Source: JACVRW01 sp963835705
GTDB taxonomy: Bacteria > Actinomycetota > Thermoleophilia > Solirubrobacterales > Thermoleophilaceae
Length of the DNA: 64,000 bases
Assembly (NCBI GenBank): GCA_963835705.1
Contig: CAWIGR010000010.1
Location: 107,869-171,868, forward strand
Reading direction: 5' to 3'
The translations under genes and the position numbers were made by a program. A model generated the notes under the pieces. The model searched no databases. It was given only the letters and a program-made list of their open reading frames with translations, and had not been told where the DNA came from. This document shows, piece by piece, positions 25,672 through 32,743 of this stretch. The stretch's first letter is position 1. The number at the start of each line of letters is the position of its first letter.

Positions 25672-26091
25672 CTACGGCGAGACGAGCGCGCGAAGGAGCT
25701 GCTTCAAACGGCGCCGGTCGCCCGGCGGGAGCGGAGCGAGGAACTCGGCCTCCGCCTGCTCGGTGGCCTCACCCGCACGCGCCAGCACCCGGCGGCCCTT
25801 CGCAGTCGCCTGCAGCGAGTAGGCGCGGCGATCGGAGGGATCGCGGCGCCGTTCCACGTAGCCCGCGCGCTCGAGCTCGTCCACCACCGCCACCATCGTC
25901 GTGCGGTCGATCCCCTGCTTCGCGCCGAGGCTCTGCTGAGAGAGCGGCCCCACCTGCACGAGCAGGATGAGCGCGCCGAACCCCTTGCCGCTCAGGCCCA
26001 GCGGGGCCAGCCCTTGCTCCGCGATGGCGCGGTGCGCCAGATGAGCTCGGCCGAGTAGATATCCAAGTTGATCAGCTATACTGATGTTCAG
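25672..26091 (-). CDS. MarR-family regulator, start uncertain
   Basis: The winged-helix core is clear: GPLSQQSLGAKQGIDRTTMV, DELERAGYVERRRDPSDRRA and YSLQATAKGRRVL. Protein-like sequence continues upstream in frame (DQLGYLLGRAHLAHRAIAEQ, then LAPLGLSGKGFGALILL), typical of a MarR first helix, but no ATG, GTG or TTG lies before it. A CTG at 26091 would give 139 residues, normal for MarR. Either CTG is used or a start-codon base is wrong. It is divergent from the VOC-family gene, with a dyad between them. Confidence 0.78.
   Translation of the reverse strand: MNISIADQLGYLLGRAHLAHRAIAEQGLAPLGLSGKGFGALILLVQVGPLSQQSLGAKQGIDRTTMVAVVDELERAGYVERRRDPSDRRAYSLQATAKGRRVLARAGEATEQAEAEFLAPLPPGDRRRLKQLLRALVSP
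26071..26085. promoter_or_regulatory. Dyad between MarR and VOC genes
   Basis: ATCAG-CTATA-CTGAT, with a TATACT -10-like hexamer overlapping its centre, lies between the divergent MarR and VOC genes. MarR proteins usually bind such dyads over their own promoter; this is a candidate operator. Confidence 0.45.
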
Positions 26092-26120
26092 TACTGCTGA
26101 CGATACCAGGAGGAGCAGTC

Positions 26121-26498
26121 ATGCCCACCGTGAACGTCCGGTACATCGTCGACGACGTGGACGCCGCTATCGCCTTCTACGGCGAACGGCTCGGCTTCGA
26201 CGTGGACCTGCACCCCGCCCCCGGCTTCGCGATCCTGTCGCGCGGCGACCTGCGTTTGATGGTGAACGCCACGGGCGGCGGCGGAGGTGCCGCCGAGCCC
26301 ATGCCCGACGGGCGCGTGCCCGAGCCGGGCGGTTGGAACCGCATCCAGCTCGAAGTGGAGGACCTCGACGGAGAGGTGGACGCCCTGCGCGAGGCGGGCG
26401 CGGAGTTTCGCAACGAGATCGTGACCGGGCGAGGCGGCAAGCAGATCCTGGTCGAGGATCCCTCCGGCAACCCAATCGAGCTCTTCCAGGCCGCCTGA
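26121..26498 (+). CDS. VOC superfamily protein (glyoxalase/bleomycin resistance type)
   Basis: A 125-residue protein with two beta-alpha-beta-beta-beta halves: VRYIVDDVDAAIAFYGERLG and RIQLEVEDLDGEVDALREAG, ending KQILVEDPSGNPIELFQ, the standard VOC C-terminus with its metal-site glutamate. A strong AGGAGGAG site precedes the ATG. Divergent from a MarR-type gene that probably controls it. It may bind or modify a toxic compound. The 169-bp gap after it holds no recognised gene. Confidence 0.88.
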   Translation: MPTVNVRYIVDDVDAAIAFYGERLGFDVDLHPAPGFAILSRGDLRLMVNATGGGGGAAEPMPDGRVPEPGGWNRIQLEVEDLDGEVDALREAGAEFRNEIVTGRGGKQILVEDPSGNPIELFQAA

Positions 26499-26667
26499 GA
26501 CGGCGCGGGGGTTCAGTCGCCGGTGGGCGCGACCCCTTCCGCCTCGACCATCAGGATCGCGGTGCGGCTCGGTCCCGGTGGTGCTCGCGGCGTGCGGCGC
26601 GGCGAGGAATGTGACTCCTCCGTTTCGTTGCCCATACAACTGACGTCGGCGCCGCCAGAATCGTGAG

Positions 26668-27804
26668 ATGCCACGCTGGGCCACCACAGCCGTTTTCTTC
26701 GTGAACGGCGCCGCCATCGGAACATGGGTCGCCCAGATCCCCTGGATCCAGGAGCGCTTCGAGCTGTCGGAGAGCTCGATGGGCCTGGTGATCGCCGGGA
26801 TGTCGCTGGCCGTGGTCGCGGCCTTCCCGATCGCCGGGCAGGCGGTGGTGAAACACGGCTCGGAGCGGATGGTCCGGATGGGCGGAGTCGCCACCGCGCT
26901 CGCGGTGAACCTCCCCGTCCTCGCCCCGGAACCGGCGCTGGTGGCCGCCGGCCTGTTCGTGCTGGGCGCGTCCAGCGCGACGATGGACGTATCGATGAAC
27001 AGCCACGGCGTGGGCGTCGAACGCTGCCTGGAGCGGCCCATCATGTCCTCGCTGCACGCCGGCTGGGCCTTCGGCGGGATGGCGGGAGCGTCGTTCGCGG
27101 CGCTGCTGGCCGCCCTCGACGTGGATCCGCGCATGACCGTGGGCCTCGCTTCGGCGTTCATGCTGGTGGCGCTCGCCGCAAGCGCCCGGCGAATCGGACC
27201 GGGCTCGGAGGCAGAGGGCGAGCGGGCCCCGCGGTTCACGCTTCCCTCACGCGGCGTCGCTTTGCTGGCGGTCCTGTGCCTGCTGGTGATGCTCACCGAG
27301 GGGGCGATGGCCGACTGGGGCGGGCTCTACCTGAGCCAGGAGCTCGGCACCGCGACGGGCGTCGCGGCGCTCGCGTTCGCGTTCTTCACCGCCGGGATGA
27401 CGGTCGGGCGCCTGTTCGGCGACTGGATCACCCGCCAGGCGGGTCCGGTGACGCTGCTCCGCTGGGGCGCGCTGCTCACGGGGATCCCGCTCGCGGCCAT
27501 GCTGCTGATCGCCGAGCCGGCCGCGGCGCTCGCCGGCCTGTTCGTGATCGGCCTGGGCGTGGCGAACGGGGTGCCGCTCATGTTCAGCGCAGCGGGCCGG
27601 CAGCCCGACACGGCGCCCGGGCCGGCGATCGCGGCGGTGTCCTCGATGGGATCGCTCGGGTTCCTCGCCGGTCCGCCGTTGATCGGCTTCCTCGCGGGCG
27701 CGACGTCGCTTCCCTGGGCGTTGGGGTCGCTCACCCTGGGCGCCGCGGCGGTGTTCGGGCTGGCCCGCCGGGCGGCCGGCGAGCGGCGAGCGGCGGCGGT
27801 GTAG
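26668..27804 (+). CDS. Major facilitator superfamily transporter
   Basis: A 378-residue protein with about 12 membrane helices. Features include FFVNGAAIGTWVAQIPWIQE in helix 1, the MDVSMNSHGVGVE motif in helix 4, LTEGAMADWGGLYL in helix 7 and ANGVPLMFSAAGRQPDTAPG later. These match YbjJ/FsgF-like MFS members of unknown substrate. A LysE-type exporter gene follows 15 bp later on the same strand, so an export operon is likely. Confidence 0.85.
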   Translation: MPRWATTAVFFVNGAAIGTWVAQIPWIQERFELSESSMGLVIAGMSLAVVAAFPIAGQAVVKHGSERMVRMGGVATALAVNLPVLAPEPALVAAGLFVLGASSATMDVSMNSHGVGVERCLERPIMSSLHAGWAFGGMAGASFAALLAALDVDPRMTVGLASAFMLVALAASARRIGPGSEAEGERAPRFTLPSRGVALLAVLCLLVMLTEGAMADWGGLYLSQELGTATGVAALAFAFFTAGMTVGRLFGDWITRQAGPVTLLRWGALLTGIPLAAMLLIAEPAAALAGLFVIGLGVANGVPLMFSAAGRQPDTAPGPAIAAVSSMGSLGFLAGPPLIGFLAGATSLPWALGSLTLGAAAVFGLARRAAGERRAAAV

Positions 27805-27819
27805 GGGAGAATCGCCACC

Positions 27820-28458
27820 GTGGAGTTGCTGCTCGCGTTCCTCGGCGTCGCCGTTCTCGTGATCGTGACGCCCGGCCCTGACACGGCCATGACGATCCGC
27901 GGCACGCTGCTGGGCGGGCGGCGGGCGGGCTTGATGACCGCGACCGGCGTCGTGACAGGGCAGGCGTGCTGGACGCTCGCGGCGAGCGCCGGCATCACGG
28001 CGCTCCTCGTGGCATCGGAGCCTGCCTTCCTGGCGGTGAAGGTCGCCGGCGCGGCCTACCTGGTGTACCTGGGACTGCAGGCGCTGGTCAGCGCGATCCG
28101 CGGGCACTCGACGCCGTTGGACGGGGATGCCGCGGGCACGCGACGCCTGCCAGCCGCGACGGCCTACCGACAGGGCCTGATCAGCGACCTCGGGAATCCG
28201 AAGATGGCCGCGTTCTTCACGAGCCTGCTGCCCCAGTTCGGCACCACGGACGCGGGACCGTCGTTCTGGCTGATGCTGGCGCTCGGCCTCCTCTTCTGCC
28301 TGCTGACCTGGCTGTGGCTGGTGCTCTACGCCACGGCGATCCACCGGCTGGGCGCCGTCCTACGGCGCTCGCGCGTGCGCCGGAGCATCGAGGCGGTGAC
28401 CGGAACAGTGCTGGTGGCGCTCGGCCTGCGGCTCGCGACCGAGCAGCACCGGGCCTAG
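27820..28458 (+). CDS. LysE/RhtB-family amino acid exporter
   Basis: A 212-residue protein with six membrane helices, starting with GTG. The family signature VTPGPDTAMTIRGTLLGGRRAG is at the N-terminus, followed by AGAAYLVYLGLQAL and GNPKMAAFFTSLLPQF, both conserved in LysE/RhtB exporters. It likely exports an amino acid or derivative using the proton gradient. It follows the MFS gene closely. Confidence 0.92.
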   Translation: MELLLAFLGVAVLVIVTPGPDTAMTIRGTLLGGRRAGLMTATGVVTGQACWTLAASAGITALLVASEPAFLAVKVAGAAYLVYLGLQALVSAIRGHSTPLDGDAAGTRRLPAATAYRQGLISDLGNPKMAAFFTSLLPQFGTTDAGPSFWLMLALGLLFCLLTWLWLVLYATAIHRLGAVLRRSRVRRSIEAVTGTVLVALGLRLATEQHRA

Positions 28459-28626
28459 CGGCACGTGAGAGTTCGCTTAGGTAGCTTGACCCAAACGGGG
28501 GAGCGGGCGTAACTTCGGAGTACGACCCCCTCCAGGCGCCGGCACCACTCACGGCAGGTACATCTCTTCACGTCCGCTTGGACCGAGCGACGCGAACTGG
28601 TTCTCGAACTCGGCTCGGCGGTATGG

Positions 28627-29268
28627 GTGAAGCTGCCTATCGAGACAGACGGCGCCTGGGACCGCGGCTGGGACGCCTACTACCTCTTCGTCGACGATGA
28701 CGGCGATCCCACGCTGGCCGAGCTGCGCATCCTGCCGCGCACGCGCAGCCGGACGGCCGAGCGCGAGCTGCATCGGAAGCTCAAGCGAGACGCCGGCAGT
28801 CAACGGATCCCGCTCTCCCCGCTGACCGCGATGGCGCTGCGCAGCGTCTGCCCGACCGACGCCGAGCACTATCTGAGCGTGCATGCCGGTATGAGCGATC
28901 CCACGGCCGACAGCCCCGCGCGCTTCGCCGAACCGGCACCCGGAGGGCACCGGCGCTTCCGAAGGAAGCACGGCGCGGGCCGGGTGTACGCCGCGGGGAT
29001 GCGCCCGGACCCCGATGTGCACTACGCCGCCTTCGCGCAGCTCTACGTGGACCTGGTCCGGCGAGGCAGCCGTTCCCCGATTGCGGACATCGCGGCCGCC
29101 AACCCGCGCTGGACACGCGCGTACGTGCGCGATCAGATCTACCTCGCGCGCGAGAAGGGCTTCCTCACACCGGAGCGCTACGGGCGCGCCGACGGTGATC
29201 TGACATTGAAGGCGCGTCGGGTGCTCCACGGCGGGGCCAAGCCCGCGGTGCCGAAAAGACGGGGCTAG
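28627..29268 (+). CDS. Hypothetical protein with possible C-terminal helix-turn-helix
   Basis: A 213-residue frame from GTG at 28627; protein-like sequence (TERRELVLELGSAVW) continues in frame upstream to about 28570, so the real start or a longer ancestral form lies further back. The C-terminal part (YAAFAQLYVDLVRRGSRSPI, ADIAAANPRWTRAYVRDQIY, LAREKGFLT) has the helix pattern of a small DNA-binding domain common in actinobacterial proteins of unknown role. The N-terminal half has strands and charged helices. Function unknown. Confidence 0.6.
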   Translation: MKLPIETDGAWDRGWDAYYLFVDDDGDPTLAELRILPRTRSRTAERELHRKLKRDAGSQRIPLSPLTAMALRSVCPTDAEHYLSVHAGMSDPTADSPARFAEPAPGGHRRFRRKHGAGRVYAAGMRPDPDVHYAAFAQLYVDLVRRGSRSPIADIAAANPRWTRAYVRDQIYLAREKGFLTPERYGRADGDLTLKARRVLHGGAKPAVPKRRG

Positions 29269-29330
29269 GCAAGATCGCCTCGGCGAGAGCCCGCTGCCGG
29301 GCGGATCAACCTCTCGCGGCGTCGGCGATC

Positions 29331-29456
29331 TCACCCATCCGGTGGAGGACCACCTCCTCGGCTCGCTGGGTGATGGTCCGCCCCACCGACGAAGACGACC
29401 TCGTTTACGAGACCGCCGAGCGTGGCCGCCCCAAGCTCGAGCAGCTGGACGCTCAT
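29331..29456 (-). pseudogene. Nucleotidyltransferase (AbiEii-like) N-terminal fragment
   Basis: The 41-codon frame starts MSVQLLELGAATLGG and holds LVNEVVFVGGA, the first strand and glycine turn of MNT/AbiEii-type nucleotidyltransferases. After GGA the sequence turns into low-complexity residues and stops, so the catalytic D-x-D region is missing. Its ATG overlaps the stop of the broken regulator upstream (ATGA), the order expected of an antitoxin-toxin pair. Confidence 0.5.
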
Positions 29457-29940
29457 CGCCCGGATCGGGCCGATCTCAGACTCTCCGCGAGCAGTCTCGC
29501 GGCGAGCGAGCGAACTCGGCCATCGCCGATCCGGAGCGCGTCGATGAGGGCTAAGCGCTCCGCCAACGCCGGATCACGCCGCGCGACCTCCGGGGCTCTT
29601 TCGTGCAGGGGCTCTAGCGACAGGCCGCGGGCATCGCCGCGCGCATCCGGCCATACCGGAGGCGGCTCGTCCAGCGGCGCAAGCTCCTCATCCAGGGGTG
29701 GCGCCGCCCAGGCGTCGGGACGCCACGGCTCATCCCGCCCTGGCGAGCGGGAAACAGATACTTGACTCCGTGCACAAGGAACTCCTCGGCGTCGAGCGGT
29801 TCACGCGCCGACGCTCGACGTCTATGAGGCGCGCTTCGCCAAGCCGCTTCAACGCGCGGTGAACACCGGCCGGATCGAGCCCGATCGGCTCCCCGATCGA
29901 CCGCACCGTCCGTGACGCGCTCTGTCGGGTTTGACTGTTA
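29453..29940 (-). pseudogene. Winged-helix antitoxin/regulator remnant
   Basis: One frame reads SIGEPIGLDPAGVHRALKRL then GEARLIDVERRRVNR, a helix-turn-helix. Near 29800-29815 it shifts to another frame reading EEFLVHGVKYLFPARQGGMS then RGVPTAWAAPPL, the conserved middle of regulators that pair with AbiEii-like proteins, and ends LAARLLAESLRSARSG. The front is cut off exactly where the tRNA-Pro fragment begins (29941). The pair looks like a type IV-like toxin/antitoxin operon broken by integration at the tRNA site. Confidence 0.6.
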
Positions 29941-29985
29941 TCGGGGCGACTGGATTTGAACCAGCGACCGTTCGGCCCCCAGCCG
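29941..29985 (-). repeat. tRNA-Pro 3' fragment, att-like direct repeat (left copy)
   Basis: These 45 bp are identical to 31995-32039, the 3' part of the intact tRNA-Pro(GGG) from the anticodon arm to the discriminator base, in the same orientation. Sequence on both outer sides differs. This is the duplication left by tyrosine-recombinase elements that integrate into tRNA genes. Confidence 0.85.
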
Positions 29986-30000
29986 GCAAGCGAACCGCGT

Positions 30001-30065
30001 CTATGCGTCCCTCCGCGTCTCCGACGTCCTGGTCGTCGGTGCCGGCGAAGTCCCTGGACGCATAG
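30001..30065. repeat. Inverted repeat near the att-like site
   Basis: CTATGCGTCC at 30001-30010 is the exact reverse complement of GGACGCATAG at 30056-30065, enclosing 45 bp. It starts 15 bp inside the left att-like repeat, where arm-type recombinase or excisionase sites would lie, but it could also be a simple hairpin. Confidence 0.55.
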
Positions 30066-30116
30066 GACGATGCAGTCGGTACCAGGGCGGGTACCACGAG
30101 CGCCTCGCTCGCAAAG

Positions 30117-30218
30117 CTAGGGGAGCTCATGGATCGTGTGCAGGTTGGGGTCGACAGCGGCCTGCGCCAGCGCGATGACATGGGGGTCGTGCGTGAGGGC
30201 GATCACTTGGGTGCGTTT
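30117..30218 (-). pseudogene. Short gene remnant, ATPase C-terminus-like
   Basis: The minus strand reads TQVIALTHDPHVIALAQAAV and ends HTIHELP at a stop. The A-L-T-H-D-P-H-V run resembles the H-loop (switch) of ABC-type/SMC-like ATPases. It is fused at its front to the TauE remnant on the other strand, so only the tail of the gene survives. Family assignment is weak. Confidence 0.35.
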
Positions 30219-30740
30219 CACGCTCCCCTCGCTCCTCGGCGGGGCCACCGGCGCGGTGCTGCGGCTCGTGCTGCCGGACGCCGCCTTCGAGGCGATCGTC
30301 CCGGCGTTCATCGGCTAGCACTCGTCGCCGTGGTGCTGCAGCCGCGGCTCGACCGGCCGGTGGCCGAGCACCGGCCGCGCCCGGACGCGGAGGGGCACGG
30401 GCTCCCGCGCGCCGGCGTGTACGTCGCGGGCGTCTACGGCGGCTACTTCGGCGCGGCTCAGGGCATCCTGCTGCTCGGGATCCTCGGCCTCTCGCTCCCG
30501 GACGACCCCCAGCGTCTGAACGCGCTGAAGAACGTGCTCGCGGGAGTGGTCAACGGCGTCGCGGCGCTGGTCTTCATCGCGGTAGCCAACGTCGTGCGGG
30601 GCGCGGCTGCGCTGATCGCGGTCGGGTCCGTCCTGGGGGCGCAGCTTGCGGCCCGCTACGGCAGCCGGCTGTCACCGCAGGCGCTGCGGCTGGTCTTCGT
30701 CATCGTCGGAATCGCGGCGATCGTCCAGCTGGTCACATAG
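30216..30740 (+). pseudogene. TauE/SafE-family transporter remnant
   Basis: The first frame reads LPSLLGGATGAVLRLVLPDA then AFEAIVPAFIG and stops; the second frame carries on from about 30317 with YVAGVYGGYFGAAQGILLL, LKNVLAGVVNGVAALVFIAV and SPQALRLVFVIVGIAAI. These are the second-half motifs of TauE/SafE proteins. The N-terminal helices are missing and one frameshift is present, so it is dead. Its end overlaps the convergent phosphodiesterase gene by 8 bp. Confidence 0.8.
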
Positions 30741-31890
30741 CGAGCCGCCAGAGTCTCCTCGCGGTCACGCCCGTGTCCGGGAAGTCCGTGAACACGCCGT
30801 CTACGCCGAGGTCAAAGAACGCGCGCATCTCGGCGATCGGGCTCGCATAGGACCCGCTCGGGAAGGCGTCGTCGCGGAACGTCCACGTATGGATCTGGAG
30901 CCCGTGCGCATGTGCGCGCTGGACCAGATCCGTGGAGTGGATGCCGCCCTGGGGGTCCTGCCACTGGATGTACGGCTTCCACGGGCCTATGCCGTCGGCA
31001 TAGGTCTTGATCTCCGCCAGCCCGGCGTTGGTCGCGAAGTGGGCGTACAGGTCGTTCCGCGGCGGAGTCTGGACCTCCCAGTCGTACGGCCTGTCCGATG
31101 GGGACACGTACTGGAGCGTCCCGTCGGGGTTGACGTCCCAGGCGTCCACGAGCTGGACGAGCTTGACTTTCGTCATCGTGTTCAGCTGCTTGAGGTTCGC
31201 CTGCTCGAACGACTGGATGAACACCGGCGCGTTCTTGCGGTCGAGGCCGTTGCGGCGCAGCGCCCTGACGAGCGGGCGCTCGAGCGCGAGCCCGAGCCCT
31301 TGGTGTAGCGTCGGGTGCTTCGTCTCGGGGTAGATCCCAACCTGGCGGTGCAGTCGCTGCGACGACCGCTTCGCGAGCCTGATGACCTCCTGGAGGGTCG
31401 GGATCTCGAACTTCCCGTCGAACTCGTCGTTGCGGCCACGAGTCTGGATGGCACGCAGTGTCTTGAGCTCGGCGAGCGTGAAGTCGAAGACGAAGAACCC
31501 CTCCTCAGCGTGGCCGTCGACCACCACGGTCTTCTTCCGGCTGGCGAACCCCGGATGGTCAGCAACGTTTGTCGTCGCGATGATGTTCGGCTCGTGCCGG
31601 GCGACCAGGACGCCGTCCTTCGTCGAGACGAGGTCCGGCTCGATGTAGTCCGCGCCCTGCTCGATAGCAAGGGCGTACGACTGGAGCGTGTGCTCCGGCA
31701 GGTAGCCGCTCGCGCCGCGGTGGCCAATGATCAGCGGCTTCTTCGCCGCCTTCGGGTGCGCCCTTTGGTCCTGGCTCTGCTTTCCTTGGCCGCGCGTCTT
31801 CGGCGTGGCCGACGTGGCGGCGGGAACCGCGATCGCTACGAGCGCGAGCACAGCAAGGACGATGCGAATCCAGCGGGCGCGAGTCATCAT
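30733..31890 (-). CDS. Secreted glycerophosphodiester phosphodiesterase
   Basis: A 385-residue enzyme with a signal peptide (about residues 1-28). GDPD motifs are present: IGHRGASGYLPEHTLQSY (catalytic His and Arg), IEPDLVSTKDGVLVARHEP (metal glutamate/aspartate and second His), and late IHTWTFRDD and DGVFTDFPD. It matches GlpQ-type periplasmic enzymes that split glycerophosphodiesters to glycerol 3-phosphate and an alcohol. It is the only intact gene inside the 2-kb stretch bounded by the tRNA-Pro repeats, so it may be cargo of a former integrated element. Confidence 0.92.
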   Translation of the reverse strand: MMTRARWIRIVLAVLALVAIAVPAATSATPKTRGQGKQSQDQRAHPKAAKKPLIIGHRGASGYLPEHTLQSYALAIEQGADYIEPDLVSTKDGVLVARHEPNIIATTNVADHPGFASRKKTVVVDGHAEEGFFVFDFTLAELKTLRAIQTRGRNDEFDGKFEIPTLQEVIRLAKRSSQRLHRQVGIYPETKHPTLHQGLGLALERPLVRALRRNGLDRKNAPVFIQSFEQANLKQLNTMTKVKLVQLVDAWDVNPDGTLQYVSPSDRPYDWEVQTPPRNDLYAHFATNAGLAEIKTYADGIGPWKPYIQWQDPQGGIHSTDLVQRAHAHGLQIHTWTFRDDAFPSGSYASPIAEMRAFFDLGVDGVFTDFPDTGVTARRLWRLAM

Positions 31891-31994
31891 CAGCGGAACC
31901 TAACCGATGGCTTGCCGCACGTCGAGGTCGCGCGGTGGCCCCTACTGCAGCAGGCCGAGCGCCCACCGCGCCACGATGACACGGTCGGTGGGAG

Positions 31995-32039
31995 TCGGGG
32001 CGACTGGATTTGAACCAGCGACCGTTCGGCCCCCAGCCG
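31995..32039 (-). repeat. att-like direct repeat (right copy, inside tRNA-Pro)
   Basis: Identical over 45 bp to 29941-29985. This copy belongs to the intact tRNA; the other copy is the fragment. The 2,009 bp between hold an inverted repeat, an ATPase-like tail, a dead TauE gene and the phosphodiesterase gene. No integrase gene is present. Confidence 0.85.
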
Positions 32040-32068
32040 AATGCGCTACCAGACTGCGCCACGCCCCG
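31995..32068 (-). tRNA. tRNA-Pro(GGG)
   Basis: A 74-nt tRNA. Acceptor CGGGGCG pairs with CGCCCCG, discriminator A. The anticodon loop CTGGGGG gives GGG and the T-arm carries GGTTCAAATCC. Intact and probably functional. Its 3' 45 bp (31995-32039) recur at 29941-29985, marking it as a past integration site. Confidence 0.95.
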
Positions 32069-32123
32069 AGGTGCGTCGATCTTAGCTTGCCTAGGCCGGG
32101 TGCGCGGCGCGCGTCAATCAGCT

Positions 32124-32189
32124 ACTGGTCGGTGAGGATCCGGGCCTACGTCGCCCCCGGGACCGGCCTCAGGACTCCCACCGACCAGT
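32124..32189. other. Long imperfect hairpin in a 389-bp gene-free region
   Basis: ACTGGTCGGTG at 32124-32134 is the perfect reverse complement of CACCGACCAGT at 32179-32189, and the 44 bp between can pair further through CCGGG/CCCGG. The region 32069-32457 between tRNA-Pro and the MoaD-like gene has no protein-like frame. The hairpin may be a terminator, a small RNA or a protein site. Confidence 0.45.
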
Positions 32190-32457
32190 GCTGACAGTCG
32201 GTCCGCGGCACCGCCGTGGACCTGGGTTCACCACCCATCTCGATGGCGTTGGCTCTCCCGACGCCAGAGCTTCGCGTGGCCGGCTCAGGCACAGCGTCCA
32301 TGTGCGAGTCACCGTAGTCTCCGGAGATTCGGGCGCGAGGTCCCCGTGATGTCAATCCCACATGAAGCGAGAATTAGCTGGACGTGAGACTTCTCTCACA
32401 CGCTTCGCACACTTGGGCGAGCTTCACCGTCTCGCGCGGCGGCGGTACGCTCAAACG

Positions 32458-32709
32458 GTGCAGGTGCGCGTCCGCCTCGGCACTGGGCTGACCCGGTTCT
32501 CACGGACCCGGGCACCGGCCCTGACGGTCGAGCTGGACGACGGCGCGACCGTCGACGACCTCTTCGCTCGCCTGCGCGACTCCGAGCCGGAGCTCGCCCC
32601 GGCGCTGCGCTCGGCGCTGCCGATGATCGACGGCTCGCATGCCGAGCGCCGGCGCCGGCTCGAGGATCGCGAAGAGGTCGCACTGCTGCTCCCGGTCTCC
32701 GGTGGTTGA
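32458..32709 (+). CDS. MoaD/ThiS-like beta-grasp protein
   Basis: An 83-residue protein starting with GTG: MQVRVRLGTGLTRF, LTVELDDGATVDDLFARLRD and the end EDREEVALLLPVSGG. The ubiquitin-like layout and the C-terminal Gly-Gly are the MoaD/ThiS hallmarks, where the last glycine is adenylated and thiocarboxylated to deliver sulfur. No MoaE, ThiG or MoeB-like gene is nearby; it precedes a formamidase by 34 bp on the same strand. Its partner is therefore unknown. Confidence 0.82.
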   Translation: MQVRVRLGTGLTRFSRTRAPALTVELDDGATVDDLFARLRDSEPELAPALRSALPMIDGSHAERRRRLEDREEVALLLPVSGG

Positions 32710-32743
32710 CCGGCCCCGAACCCGTCCGACAGGAGGACTTCCC

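Noticed and set aside
26513..26725. 70-codon minus-strand frame between VOC and MFS genes
   Set aside because: The last residues look faintly protein-like, but most of it overlaps the MFS start and no family is recognised.
29342..29765. Plus-strand open frames of 70 and 131 codons
   Set aside because: They are antisense to the broken regulator/nucleotidyltransferase pair and have no protein-like pattern.
29941..29985. Second tRNA-Pro gene
   Set aside because: Only the 3' part is present; the acceptor 5' strand, D-arm and half of the anticodon arm are missing. It is an att-like fragment.
30216..30740. Functional TauE transporter
   Set aside because: The N-terminal half is missing and the frame is broken at about 30317.
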